Below are positions 41,189-51,006 of a stretch of 64,000 nt of DNA, in pieces. How positions within the stretch are numbered: the first letter of the stretch is position 1; each line of letters begins with the position of its first letter. The notes under the pieces are model-generated. The model searched no databases, was not told the DNA's origin, and saw nothing but the letters and a program-made list of their open reading frames with translations. Source of the stretch: Tubulanus polymorphus (taxonomy: Eukaryota > Nemertea > Palaeonemertea > Tubulaniformes > Tubulanidae); assembly GCF_964204645.1 (NCBI RefSeq), contig NC_134031.1, forward strand, positions 11,942,501-12,006,500, in the 5' to 3' direction. Both the position numbers and the translations under genes were made by a program.

Positions 41189-41515
41189 TTAATCAACAAT
41201 TTCTAAATCATGATGACCGTCTTCATTTTTCCCATGATATATTATTTTAAATCCTACTAAATCTTTCAATTCCTCCGTACTCAATGAAACCCATTAATCA
41301 GGTAAAAACACTTTAAATTCTCGTGATGTACTAACATTACAGTAGCTTAAATTAGCTGATACTTTCTCTCCATATTTAGTTTTTATCTTTTCTAATTTCA
41401 ATATTTTATGTTCAATTTCTTTTGTAACATCAACTAACTTTTTTATTTCAAATTGTTTTTTTGCTGGTTTTATTCTGTTATTTATTGTTGCTAAGAATGC
41501 TTTTCTATCTCCCAT
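41189..41515 (-). pseudogene. Small possibly OB-fold protein of P1, one stop codon
   Basis: 108-residue gene from ATG 41515 with an in-frame TAA after VFLPD (at about 41291-41293). Pattern: KLVDVTKEIE..., IKTKYGEKVSANL, FKVFLPD, LSTEELKDL, and IIYHGKNEDGHHD at the end. P2 has an intact 113-residue version right after polB. Alternating strands with 'KYG..L...L' and 'F.....LP.RF' suggest an OB-fold single-strand binding protein of the kind found in virus-like elements; this is a hypothesis. In P1 it sits next to the right TIR, in P2 next to polB. Confidence 0.5.
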
Positions 41516-41633
41516 TTATTAGGAAAAAAAATTACTTGTGGTGATGAGTGTTAGGAAAAAAAAATTACTTGTGGTGATGAGTGGTGTCTCGTCCTCTCGT
41601 CCTCTGGTATGAAAGCCACATATTCTAATTACT
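41513..41633 (-). repeat. P1 right terminal inverted repeat with internal 33-bp duplication
   Basis: Complement of the left TIR from 41633 to about 41551, then the inner part (CACTCATCACCACAAGTAAT plus T-run and CCTAA) is repeated once more before the start codon of the OB-like gene at 41515. Both TIRs therefore deliver the same promoter to an inward-facing gene: polB on the left, the OB-like gene on the right. Confidence 0.85.
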
Positions 41634-41639
41634 TTTGAC

Positions 41640-42652
41640 ATTCCTAAAATTCTACAGAGCTCGGATATTACCTTCGACTCGAAGTTCCTCCCTTGGTCGG
41701 AATGCAGTACGGCAGGAATTCCAAATTTTTTCACGTAATGGTCATGTAAAACACGAGCCACACCGACGGCAGACTGATTTCGAGTCGCAAACGCTAACGC
41801 GTATTTCGTGAAATGGTCCGTGACCACGAGCACATCCTCGTAACCACCAGAGGGCTCCAATTTCATAAAATCCACACAAAACATTTCCATAGGATAAGTC
41901 GTCGCAATCGGTACCAGAGGCGCAATCGAAGGTGGACTTTTGAACAACACGCAACGTGAGCACGTTCTCAGATATTTCTCCACATCCGACTTCATTCCTG
42001 GCCAGAAAAATCTACCACTTACGAGTGCCATGGTACGATCACGTCCGGGATGCGACATCTCACCATGTAACAAGCGCAATACCATCGAGCGCTCGGACTT
42101 CGGTAGGACGATCTGGAAGAGTGTTTGTCCATCCATCCATTTCTTCCGACACAATACACCTTCCTTCATCACTAAATTTGGTAAATGTCGCTTGAAACGC
42201 TTCTCTTCTTTCGTTTTCAGAAAAACTTTGTTACCGGTTTCCAAAGAAAGAATAAGGCTACGTAAAACAGGGTCTTCCTTTTGTTTCAAGGCAATGTCCA
42301 CCTCACCGACCACAAAACGCCTCTCCGACTGTCCTTCGGTAACCATTAAACCCTCGCAAATCGCTTCTATCACATTCTCCCCGAGGCGAAGCCTCGATAG
42401 AGCATCCGCATCGGTGTTGTTGGCTCCGCTGCAGTACACCAACTCCAAGCGAAAAGGATACGGCAGTTCCCCATTGCGTTTCCGAACTAACACCACAGGT
42501 GACGAATATGGAGAAGATGAAGGCCGAATTATTCCTGCGTCGAGCATCATTTTCAAGTGTTGACGCACTTCATCTATCATTCCGGGCGGCACGCGGCGAT
42601 AGCGTTCTTTAACAGGAGTATCTTCTGTCAAACGGATCCGATGTTTCACCAA
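41640..42652 (-). pseudogene. Gypsy-like pol remnant: RT edge, RNase H edge, integrase N-terminal part
   Basis: Starts with the entry of RT (IRLTEDTPVKERYRRVPP, SSSPYSSPVVLVRKRNGE), then jumps directly to the end of RNase H (ANNTDADALSRL), so about 500 residues of catalytic RT/RNase H are deleted in frame. Next come the integrase zinc finger (H-x-H ... CSRCVLFK) and the first two catalytic Asp (CVDFMKLEP; LHSDQGRNF). The frame is then cut by P1 after ILGMSK. The clean in-frame RT deletion suggests an established non-autonomous lineage. Confidence 0.82.
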
Positions 42653-42790
42653 GTCAGTCCCTGTCGAACCCAGCTGCTAACGACCCGTCATGACTAGAAA
42701 CATCCTGATTCGATATCTTTTTGCTACTATAAACACTATTTACATTCGTTTCACGTTTCGAACTAATACCAGTACAAGCATCAGTGAACT

Positions 42791-43519
42791 TTACTTCATC
42801 CGTTCCCACATCTTTCCCGCAGCTTCTCGGTGATCCAATCCAGCTAACCTCACAGGATCGACGTAGAAAACGTTAGCTAACGGAGTCTTCGCAGGAATTT
42901 TTACGGAGGTAGCCCCAATATTACGTACGATCACGGATACCCTATTATACTTACCCCTATTTACAGACGAAACTGACGGCGCAACGATTAAATTACCGGG
43001 AAGCGTGACGGAAACTTGCGATGTCATCACGTTGAGATCTCCTAGTACTGGAGTTCGCAATATCCCTTTCAATACCATCTCTGAGTAGGGACCAACTTCG
43101 AAAAAAGTATCAGTTTTCACAACAGCATCTTCTGCCTCACTCATCTGATTCACATGTGCCTTCCATGGCAACGGCAAACTTTCCTCAGACGCATCTAACT
43201 GTCGTAGCAGATTTGTTCCTAAAATCACCGGGACTTGTTGCTGATAATCAGTCGTTGGGACAACCAGACATAGCACCCAATGGAACTGACGTCCTACATC
43301 GACTTTAACTTCGGAATAGCCCAAATACGGCAACGAGTGTCCACCGGCGGTAGTTGCATCTAGGATCTCTTCCAACGGGTTAATTTGAATTCCCATTTCA
43401 TCAACAAATTTTTTTGACAAAGTCGATACCATGGCCCCGGTATCTATTAATGCGGTACAGCTCCTCCCGTTCACTAGCACATCCATTTCACTGGCGGGTC
43501 CGAGCAAACCATCTATCAA
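42791..43519 (-). CDS. Gypsy-like aspartic protease domain
   Basis: 242 residues with the retropepsin active site ALIDTGAMVSTLS (about residues 24-36), flap region and VILGTNLLRQL. It matures Gag and Pol in the particle. It lies between Gag (43600) and the pol remnant (42652), separated by 80 and 138 bp, so original frames were probably joined by frameshift or readthrough. No stop inside. Confidence 0.75.
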   Translation of the reverse strand: MIDGLLGPASEMDVLVNGRSCTALIDTGAMVSTLSKKFVDEMGIQINPLEEILDATTAGGHSLPYLGYSEVKVDVGRQFHWVLCLVVPTTDYQQQVPVILGTNLLRQLDASEESLPLPWKAHVNQMSEAEDAVVKTDTFFEVGPYSEMVLKGILRTPVLGDLNVMTSQVSVTLPGNLIVAPSVSSVNRGKYNRVSVIVRNIGATSVKIPAKTPLANVFYVDPVRLAGLDHREAAGKMWERMK

Positions 43520-43599
43520 CTCCTCCTTGGTTATAGTGTCGGGTTTTGGACGTTCGCGTTGGGGGCGTGGTCGTCCCTCTCCACAGCCCCTTGACCGTT

Positions 43600-45598
43600 T
43601 TAATTCACATCCCTCGATGAAGGTCTCGATCCATTCCCCGGACAGTTTTTATAAAAATGCTCTGCTACTTTGCCACACTTAAAACATCGATAAGTAGGCG
43701 GAGGCATAGGTGTAGGCGTCGCTGGCATCTTGCTCCACTCCGGGCAATTTTTTATATAATGGCCAGGCTGACGACATTTATAACATGCCTTCCCTACACC
43801 GACATCTTTCTCAAGTCTCCTAAGTCGACTATCCATTTCGGAAACCTTGGTGACCAGATCCTTCATTTCTCGATGCATATCATCTAACTTTTTCTCCAAT
43901 TTCACCTCGAAATCACGGGATGTACCGGTTTCCTTCACTATATTCGACATGGCGGCTCGATGCCCCACTTCCCGCGGTATCGCCTTACTTCGAGCGGATG
44001 ATCCCAGAGACTCTTTACTGATCACGAGTTCCTGCTCGACGACCCGAGCTTCAAGAACCAAATCTTGGAAAGACGCCGCGGTTTGCAATAACGGACGCAC
44101 AGCAATTTTTATTTGGGCATTTACCAACCCCGCACAAAACTGATTTCTGACGACCTCGTCCGAAATATCACATGAAAGTCCACGTAAATCATCCAACCGA
44201 CAAGCCCACGAAGCAACATCTTCGTGCGGTTCCTGTTTTGCCGTATAAAAATTCATCATAACCTGTGAGGGTGACAATACACTAGGCCTACCGAAAATCA
44301 CTGAAAATTTGTCGATTACCTGTTTCACAGTTACAGACTTGCCCATTGACAGCAATAACTTAGCCGCCGCACCCTTAACCGACCGACGAATAGCAGAAAT
44401 TAAGGTACTGGGACTTATAGTAGTGTGACAGTGGTATTATTGAGTTTCAACAGCAGTCTCAATTCATAGGCAGTGCTGCCATCTTCTAACGATATCTTAA
44501 ACTATTCCGCATTCATTATCCAACTCATTCAACAGTGCCATCTTTCGTGATAAAACTTTCGAACTTTGTTCCAGCGTCAGCTTTCATATAACTTTTTGTA
44601 CTGAGATTGAACCTTAGGAAAATTACGACTAATGCGCGTCAGTTGCTCGTAAGTATTTGCTTCTGCGAGCAACGACTGCCGCTGAAGAACATAATTCAAA
44701 GTTAATGTTACATTTTTCTGGGAAACTGTCACGTATAATGTCCTTTTGTAATGATTTCGGTTGAATAATGATATTTTTATGGGCAACGCTGTTGCGCTAA
44801 CGACAAATTAACGGTCTTTGGCAATGTCATTCGCTAATGAGATGGGTTGGAGAATTGACTATATATACTGGGGTTTTTGGACCGTGGGGGAGACCGCTAG
44901 AAATTTTTAGATCGTTGAGATCGGTTCGTGAAATAAAAGTAATTTTGAAGACAGGAACTCTGTGTGTTGCGACTCGTTTATTCTTGGACGTTTGTTAACA
45001 TTCTATCACTCAAGTGGAATTCAAAGATCCCGTTAGTGACAGTAGGATCACCCTGTAAACAATTAACCTCATTTTTCCATTGCCTAAAATCCGCTTCTCC
45101 TTTACCCCTTTCGCCGCTAAATGAACTTATACGGATATTGCTCCCGAAAGAAACAAACGGGAACCCGCCGGAATTTTTATTAGATAATTCCGAGAACCCA
45201 GGTTTGGCTGTCAAAACAGGGGATGAAAGACCGAAATCAAGGGTTCTTTGTATTCTCTCTTTTTTTCCTGACCCCCGCTGAACATTATCTACAATCTGTT
45301 GAGCACGGTTTAAGGCCATCTTATCCAATTCAACCTGTAGTTGCTCGACCACAGAACCTACGTCACTCAAATCTTTGAGGGGAAAAACGGTTACCCGATT
45401 CGAGTTAATAATGATGTGATCCCGTGTAGCCAATAGTTTCTCCACACTCTCTACTCTAAAAAACACTACCAAATAACCATCATTTCCTTGCTTCAATAGT
45501 TCTATTATACCATGAGAACGTAACGCCCTCTGAAGCTCCTCAGCAGAAACTAATTGTGGGTCAACCTGCGCAACTAACCCACGATCCTGTAATGACAT
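43600..45598 (-). pseudogene. gag: Gypsy-like Gag, split by a 591-bp insertion
   Basis: N-terminal part 45598-44999 contains VVFFRVESVEKLL and ISSFSGERGKGEADFRQWKN (capsid N-terminus, of the Steamer/CsRn1 flavour found in marine invertebrates); C-terminal part 44399-43600 contains the capsid C-terminal region and two zinc knuckles, CYKCRQPGHYIKNCP and CFKCGKVAEHFYKNCPG. Between them lies an insertion bounded by TTAA. Removing it with one TTAA restores a continuous frame across the junction, so Gag was whole until that event. Confidence 0.8.
44404..44994 (+). mobile_element. 591-bp insertion in gypsy gag, TTAA duplication
   Basis: TTAA flanks at 44400-44403 and 44995-44998. The insert begins GGTACTGGGA and ends GGACGTTTG and has LTR-like signals on the plus strand: TATATATACTGGGG (about 44859), GTGAAATAAAAG (about 44929). 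Without TG...CA ends or clear terminal inverted repeats it may be an atypical solo LTR (4-bp duplication) or a piggyBac-type MITE (TTAA targets). The reading-frame restoration supports the borders. Confidence 0.5.
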
Positions 45599-46240
45599 GT
45601 TGCTGAGCTTCCGTTTTCCACCCAGAAATAAATGTTTATCTGTATTAATATCCCAAGGTAAATGTCAACTCCGGTACGCTGAGTCGTTGCTACTAACAGA
45701 CCTACCTTTTACAAGTGTGCTTACAGCACAATTAAGCTCACAAACTAAAAACTGAACCTACTTAAGCCAGTTTAAGTCAAATCAAAATTTTTAATTAATG
45801 AAGCATGAGAACTCGTAAGTGAAACTAAATGAATGATTACCCACTCGTCAGGTACAGCTAGTTAAGTTAACAGTAGAAAACAGACACCTTAATATTGTTC
45901 TCAGCAAAACCAATCAAAATTCATGCACATCACCTTTAATTAAATACATAAACTTAAACCCTACCCCTGACTCCTGGTCAGGATAGCAAAAATCAAATCA
46001 AGTTTTGAAGGAAATAAATCGGAAAAATATAAAATAATAATTGACTTTTTTCAGTCACGAAAATAAATGTAAGTCACACTTTCACCACACACCGACTAAT
46101 CAACGAAAAAAGAGTCACTCCCAGCTGGGAACGCAATGTACATAAACGCAACACAGACGCAAGCAAAATAAAACAAAACTGACTAAAGAGCGATGTCTCT
46201 TCCAGTCAGGGAAACAAAACACAAATCGCAACACACAAGA
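45599..46240. other. 5' leader region of the gypsy-like element, no gene
   Basis: AT-rich, no open frame with recognisable domain. No copy of the LTR start TGTGGTAGCC is found here. A complementary pair ...CCTGACTCCTGGTCAGG (about 45967) forms a small hairpin. Confidence 0.4.
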
Positions 46241-46505
46241 GTAATAGGGGTAATAGGCTTTCAGATCAAAGGTCGAACGGTCGAGCTCGTAAAAAATGAA
46301 AAACATAAAAATAATTACAATTTCTACTTGAATTACTCGCGAAACTCATAAAAATGAAAAATAAATTCTCACACGCTCGAATTTATTTTTCATTTTATGA
46401 GTTTCACTCCTAATTCAAGTAGAAATTGTAATTATTTTTATGTTTTTCATTTTTACTCACCCGCCCGTTCAACCTTTAACCCGAAAGCCTATTACCCCTA
46501 TTACT
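46241..46505. repeat. Inverted repeat at the P2 left border
   Basis: AGTAATAGGGGTAATAGGCT (46241) through ATTACAATTTCTACTTGAAT is repeated in inverse at 46372-46505 (ending CCCCTATTACT), with an unpaired centre around 46365. The arms differ at several positions (GGTCGAACGGTCGAGCTCG against GGTTGAACGGGCGGGTGAG). It may be the P2 TIR with an inverted duplicate, or an independent foldback element. Confidence 0.6.
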
Positions 46506-46587
46506 CTTAAAATATTCATATATATATGAATAACATTTAAATCATTGAACTTCTAAAATCAATTTTAATAAAAAATATAGTATTAAA

Positions 46588-49500
46588 ATGGAAGCAAATA
46601 AGTACTACTGCCCAACATGTAAGATAAATATAGATAAGTCTCAAAAAGCAAGACACAATAAAACTAAAACACATTTAGAGAATAAATTGAAACTAGAGTA
46701 TAAAGATGATATATTAGAAACTGAATTAGAAGAATTAAAGAATGAAAAAGAAACATATAAATGTGATACATGTAATCAATCATTCAGTGATAAAAGATAT
46801 TATAAAGAACATTTAAAATCTATAAGTCATATTAGAAATAAGAATAATGATATTTTAGGTGAAGATTATTTTGATAATGATAACGATAAGAAACAGAAGA
46901 CAATTAAAAGAATAAAAAATAAATTAAACAATAAAAGACCATATATGGAAGATGTAAGAAATTATATTAATTCATTAGATAATAAAAAAGATATAGAGAT
47001 AACCGAAGCATTTAAAAGTGATATTGGTCCAGCAGCTATCGAGTTTAAATTTCATAAAGGAAAAACAATAGAAGAAAATAAAAAACATTTAGAAAATATG
47101 AAAGAAATAATAAAAATAATTACAGATGTTGAATATCCTAAAATTAGTATATCAGTTAAAGTAAAGTTTATAAAATCTGAAGATAAACCAATATATAATA
47201 TAAATTCTCATTCACAACATATTATATCTAAACAACATATAGATGATAAATTAAATAAATGTTATAATGAAGTAAAAACTAAAATAGAAGAGAAATATTT
47301 TGAAGGATCTGGTTTAATATTTGATGAGATAATATTTATAACTTTACATGTTTATAACACAAAATATAATAAGTTAACTAAATCAAAACCAATTGATGAA
47401 AATAATTTATCATATTATAAAGAACCTGATATTGAAGCATCGAGTTATATCAAACTACCATTTAAAACTAATGCTGTTATAAACATACAAAATTTTGATG
47501 ATAAATGTTTACTATGGACTATAATAAGTTGTTTACATCCCGCAACTTATAATATTTGTAGATTAACTCATTATAAACAATTTGAAAATAATTATAAGAT
47601 AGATAAGTATCCTGTTAGAATTAAAAATATTCCAAAAATAGAAAGAGATAATAATATAAAGATAAATGTGTTTGATTTAATCAAATTACCAAATACAAAA
47701 GGTAACAACATAAAACATTATACATTAGAACCTTTATACCTATCAAAAGATTATGATTCAAATGATGTTATAGATATACTATATTATGAGAATCATTATA
47801 TGTGGATTAAACAAATAGATTTATTTTTTAGAACAGAAAGTGATCACCATAATAAAATATATCTTTGTAGAAAATGTTTACATAAATTTAGTAATGAAAG
47901 TACATTATTAAATCATAAACAACTATGTGATAATCATGATTATTGTAAATTAGTTTTACCAAATGAAAAAGATAAAATATTAGAATTCAAAAAATATGAT
48001 TACAAAAATAAAGTACCATTTGTAATATATGGAGATTTTGAATCATTAAATAAAGAATTAACAGATAAAGATAGAAAAGATATATATTATAAAAGAAAGA
48101 AATTAAATTCTAATGAAAGTGATTATTCAGATCCTATAATAACAAATACTATTAAAAAAATTCATCAAAGTGCTGCAGCTTTCGGGTTATATATTAAATC
48201 TGATTATCCAGAACTAATTGAAAGTGAATATTATAATTACAGAAATGAAAATGTTATCAATCATTTTTGTGACTTATTAATTGAATATGAAATAAGATTT
48301 AGTAAATTATTGAATACAAATAAAGAAATAATTATGACAGAAGAAGATAAAGAAGAATTTGAGTTTGCAGATAAATGTTATTATTGTAATCAAGTATTCT
48401 ATTCATCTGATAAAAAGGTAAGAGATCATGATCATTTGAATGGAAAGTTTAGAGGCGCGGCACATGAGAATTGTAATTTGCAAGCAAAGAAAATCAATTT
48501 TGTCCCCATTATATTTCATAATCTATCAGGATATGATGCACATTTATTTATCAAACAGCTATGTTATAAAATAGAAGAAATCAATAATGAAATAGAAATA
48601 TTAAATTCAAATAGATCAAAAGATAAAATACCAACTTATAAATTTAGAATGTTAGCTAAAACATCTGAGAATTATATATCATTCCAATTTGGTTGTCTAA
48701 GATTTATAGATTCATATAGATTTTTAAATAGTTCATTAGATAACTTATCAAAATCATTAGTTGATGATGAATTAAAGATATTAAAAGAATATTACCCAAA
48801 TAATGATGATTTTCAATTAATGAGATATAAAGGAGCAATTCCATATTCTTTCTATAAAAATCATAATGATTTTAACATAACTGAATTATTAAAAGAACAA
48901 TTCTATGACGAATTAAAAAATGAATATGTTAAAGATGAAGTTTATAATAGAACATTGAATATTTGGAATCATTTCAAAATAGAAAATCATGGGCAATTAG
49001 TAGATTTATATTTAAAATCAGATGTATTATTATTAACCGATATATTTGAAAGGTTTAGAGATGTAAACCTAAAATATTTCAATATTGATCCTTGTCATTG
49101 TTATTCATCACCAGGATTAACATGGGATTGTGGATTAAAATTTACAGATATAAAAATGGATTTGTTAACAAATATAGATCAATTACTATTATTTGAAAAA
49201 TCTATAAGAGGAAGTGTTTCAGGTGTATTGGGTGATAGATATTTCAATGTAAATGATAATCCTGGATATAAATTATTATACATAGATGCAAATAATCTTT
49301 ATGGTTGGGCAATGATGGAACCACAACCTTATGGGATGTTTGAAATAACTGAAGTTTTACAACGTGAAAATAATGATGAATTTGATTGGAAGAAAAGAAT
49401 TCTAGATATTGCAGATGATTCAGATATTGGTTACTTCTTTGTTGTAGACTTGGAATATCCTGAAAATATTAAATTCAAATCTAGAAATCTAGCTTACTGT

Positions 49501-50619
49501 CCCGAACATAAAACTGTTAAACATGAAGAATTATCAAATTATCAAAAAAGAATTAAACCCGATAATCATATTCATACTGAAAAGTTAATGGTAACTCAAG
49601 AAGATAAATATAATTACGTTGTGCATAATAGAATGTTGAAGTTTTATTTGAGACAAGGAATGATATTAAAAAAAGTACATAGATATATTTCATTCAGTCA
49701 ATCTAAATGGTTAGAAAAATATATAGATTTTAATACTACACAGAGAACTAAAGCTAAAACTGATTTTGAAAAAGATTTCTTCAAGTTAATGAATAATGCA
49801 TTCTATGGTAAGACTTGTGAAAATATTAGAAATAGAAATGATATTGAGTTAGTTAGTAATGGTAAAAGGATAAGGCATTTACAATCATATCCTAAGTTTA
49901 TAGGTAACAGAATATTTGATGAAAATTTAGCTGCAGTTAAGATGAGAAGAACTTCAATGAAATTTAATAAACCGATTTATGTTGGAGCTGCAGTTTTAGA
50001 ATTATCAAAATTACTAATGTATGAATTCTATTATAATATATTACAACCTCATTTTTGGGAAAAACATATTGAAATATTATATTTTGATACAGATTCTTAC
50101 ATATTAAAGATAAAAACTGATAACATAACTGATGATTTAAAAACATTAAAACATCATTTTGATTTCAGTAACTATCCTAAAAATCATGAATTGTTTAGCA
50201 ATGATAATAAAAAAGTTCCTGGGAAGTTTAAGGATGAATTAGGTGGTGAAGAAATGATAGAGTTCATAGGTATTAGATCTAAAATGTATTCATATAAAAC
50301 TAAAACTCATGAATCAAAGAAATTGAAAGGAATTACCAAAAGCGTTGTAGAAAAGAATATTCATTTTAAAGATTACATCAATTGTATATTTAATGAAGAA
50401 GTTAGAAAACATAAGATGAAATGTTTAAGATCTGAAGATCATGAAATGTATATTGAAGAGATAGAGAAGATAAGTCTAAACCCATTTGATGATAAAAGAT
50501 ATATTTTAGATGATGGAATCCACACAGTCGCCTATGGTTGCAATTTAGATGAATACATAAAATTCAAAAGAGAAGAAACAAAAGAAAATGAGATTATGAA
50601 AAGGATTCTAGCGTGTTAA
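46588..50619 (+). CDS. polB: Protein-primed DNA polymerase B of P2, intact and intein-free
   Basis: 1,343 residues. N-terminal C2H2-like fingers (YYCPTCKINIDKSQKARHNK; CDTCNQSFSDKRYYKEH), exonuclease motifs YGDFESLN (about 478), FHNLSGYDAH and YLKSDVLLLTDIF, the zinc/HNH-like block CYYCNQ...RDHDHLNGKFRGAAHENC, polymerase motif A YIDANNLYGWAM, motif B LMNNAFYGKTCEN and motif C YFDTDS (1165-1170). All catalytic acidic residues are present, so this enzyme could replicate both elements and the palindromic satellite. About 65 percent identical to P1 by eye, much less than the downstream structural genes. Confidence 0.93.
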   Translation: MEANKYYCPTCKINIDKSQKARHNKTKTHLENKLKLEYKDDILETELEELKNEKETYKCDTCNQSFSDKRYYKEHLKSISHIRNKNNDILGEDYFDNDNDKKQKTIKRIKNKLNNKRPYMEDVRNYINSLDNKKDIEITEAFKSDIGPAAIEFKFHKGKTIEENKKHLENMKEIIKIITDVEYPKISISVKVKFIKSEDKPIYNINSHSQHIISKQHIDDKLNKCYNEVKTKIEEKYFEGSGLIFDEIIFITLHVYNTKYNKLTKSKPIDENNLSYYKEPDIEASSYIKLPFKTNAVINIQNFDDKCLLWTIISCLHPATYNICRLTHYKQFENNYKIDKYPVRIKNIPKIERDNNIKINVFDLIKLPNTKGNNIKHYTLEPLYLSKDYDSNDVIDILYYENHYMWIKQIDLFFRTESDHHNKIYLCRKCLHKFSNESTLLNHKQLCDNHDYCKLVLPNEKDKILEFKKYDYKNKVPFVIYGDFESLNKELTDKDRKDIYYKRKKLNSNESDYSDPIITNTIKKIHQSAAAFGLYIKSDYPELIESEYYNYRNENVINHFCDLLIEYEIRFSKLLNTNKEIIMTEEDKEEFEFADKCYYCNQVFYSSDKKVRDHDHLNGKFRGAAHENCNLQAKKINFVPIIFHNLSGYDAHLFIKQLCYKIEEINNEIEILNSNRSKDKIPTYKFRMLAKTSENYISFQFGCLRFIDSYRFLNSSLDNLSKSLVDDELKILKEYYPNNDDFQLMRYKGAIPYSFYKNHNDFNITELLKEQFYDELKNEYVKDEVYNRTLNIWNHFKIENHGQLVDLYLKSDVLLLTDIFERFRDVNLKYFNIDPCHCYSSPGLTWDCGLKFTDIKMDLLTNIDQLLLFEKSIRGSVSGVLGDRYFNVNDNPGYKLLYIDANNLYGWAMMEPQPYGMFEITEVLQRENNDEFDWKKRILDIADDSDIGYFFVVDLEYPENIKFKSRNLAYCPEHKTVKHEELSNYQKRIKPDNHIHTEKLMVTQEDKYNYVVHNRMLKFYLRQGMILKKVHRYISFSQSKWLEKYIDFNTTQRTKAKTDFEKDFFKLMNNAFYGKTCENIRNRNDIELVSNGKRIRHLQSYPKFIGNRIFDENLAAVKMRRTSMKFNKPIYVGAAVLELSKLLMYEFYYNILQPHFWEKHIEILYFDTDSYILKIKTDNITDDLKTLKHHFDFSNYPKNHELFSNDNKKVPGKFKDELGGEEMIEFIGIRSKMYSYKTKTHESKKLKGITKSVVEKNIHFKDYINCIFNEEVRKHKMKCLRSEDHEMYIEEIEKISLNPFDDKRYILDDGIHTVAYGCNLDEYIKFKREETKENEIMKRILAC

Positions 50620-50647
50620 TCAATTTCAATAAAAATTTGTATAATAA

Positions 50648-50989
50648 ATGGATAGTAAACAAGTACACAGTGAATTCTTAGATAGAATTAAAGATACTTC
50701 AAGCGTCAAATCTGTAGATTATAAATTTAAAAAACTAACTGAGTTAACAATTCACAAGAAATATTTAATTACTAACATTGAAACAATTACTAATAAATAT
50801 GGAGATAAATTAGTAATTCATTTAGAATATGAAGGATTAAAAGGAAATAAATATAAATTCAGAACTTATTTACCAGATAGATTTCATAGATTATCAAGTG
50901 AAGATCTAGAAGAATTATGTTCTGGTGATTTCTATTTCGTATACAAAGGTAAGAATGAAAAAGGGCACCATGAAATAGATTTCGAATAA
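50648..50989 (+). CDS. Small possibly OB-fold protein of P2 (113 aa), intact
   Basis: Follows polB by 28 bp. Segments KKYLITNIETITNKYGDKLV, YKFRTYLPDRFHRLSSEDLE and FYFVYKGKNEKGHHEI form an alternating strand pattern that could be an OB-fold. Position next to polB fits a single-strand DNA binding or replication accessory role. The P1 homolog is located next to the right TIR and has a stop codon. Identification is tentative. Confidence 0.55.
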   Translation: MDSKQVHSEFLDRIKDTSSVKSVDYKFKKLTELTIHKKYLITNIETITNKYGDKLVIHLEYEGLKGNKYKFRTYLPDRFHRLSSEDLEELCSGDFYFVYKGKNEKGHHEIDFE

Positions 50990-51006
50990 GAAAATATGTA
51001 AAATAA

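Larger units (their letters stand above)
25148..41633 (+). mobile_element. Polinton/Maverick element P1, complete with TIRs and 6-bp target duplication
   Basis: Termini: AGTAATTAGAATATGTGGC from 25148 and its exact complement ending at 41633. Flanks: TTTGAC at 25142-25147 and 41634-41639, a 6-bp duplication of gypsy integrase sequence. Total 16,486 bp, in the 15-20 kb range of Polintons. Genes: PolB with intein, zinc-finger factor (minus), penton-like, six small or accessory proteins, MCP, integrase with chromodomain, packaging ATPase, two more membrane proteins and a small OB-like gene (minus). No cysteine protease of the adenain type was recognised. Damage: nonsense codons in polB and the OB-like gene, and a frameshift in MCP. 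Confidence 0.93.
23330..46240 (-). mobile_element. Ty3/gypsy-like retroelement (defective), host of Polinton P1
   Basis: Minus-strand order: Gag (45598 to 43600), protease (43519 to 42791), a remnant of RT fused to the end of RNase H and the integrase zinc and catalytic domains (42652 to 41640), then P1, then the rest of integrase (25141 to 24028), a purine tract and a 3' LTR. The RT core between motif 'LVRKRNGEL' and the RNase H C-terminus is deleted, so it is not autonomous. The 5' LTR was not found before P2 begins near 46241; P2 may have inserted into the 5' part, leaving it beyond the window. Confidence 0.75.

Noticed and set aside
41940-42563. 207-codon plus-strand ORF
   Set aside because: Antisense to the gypsy integrase and RT remnant, no recognisable domain.
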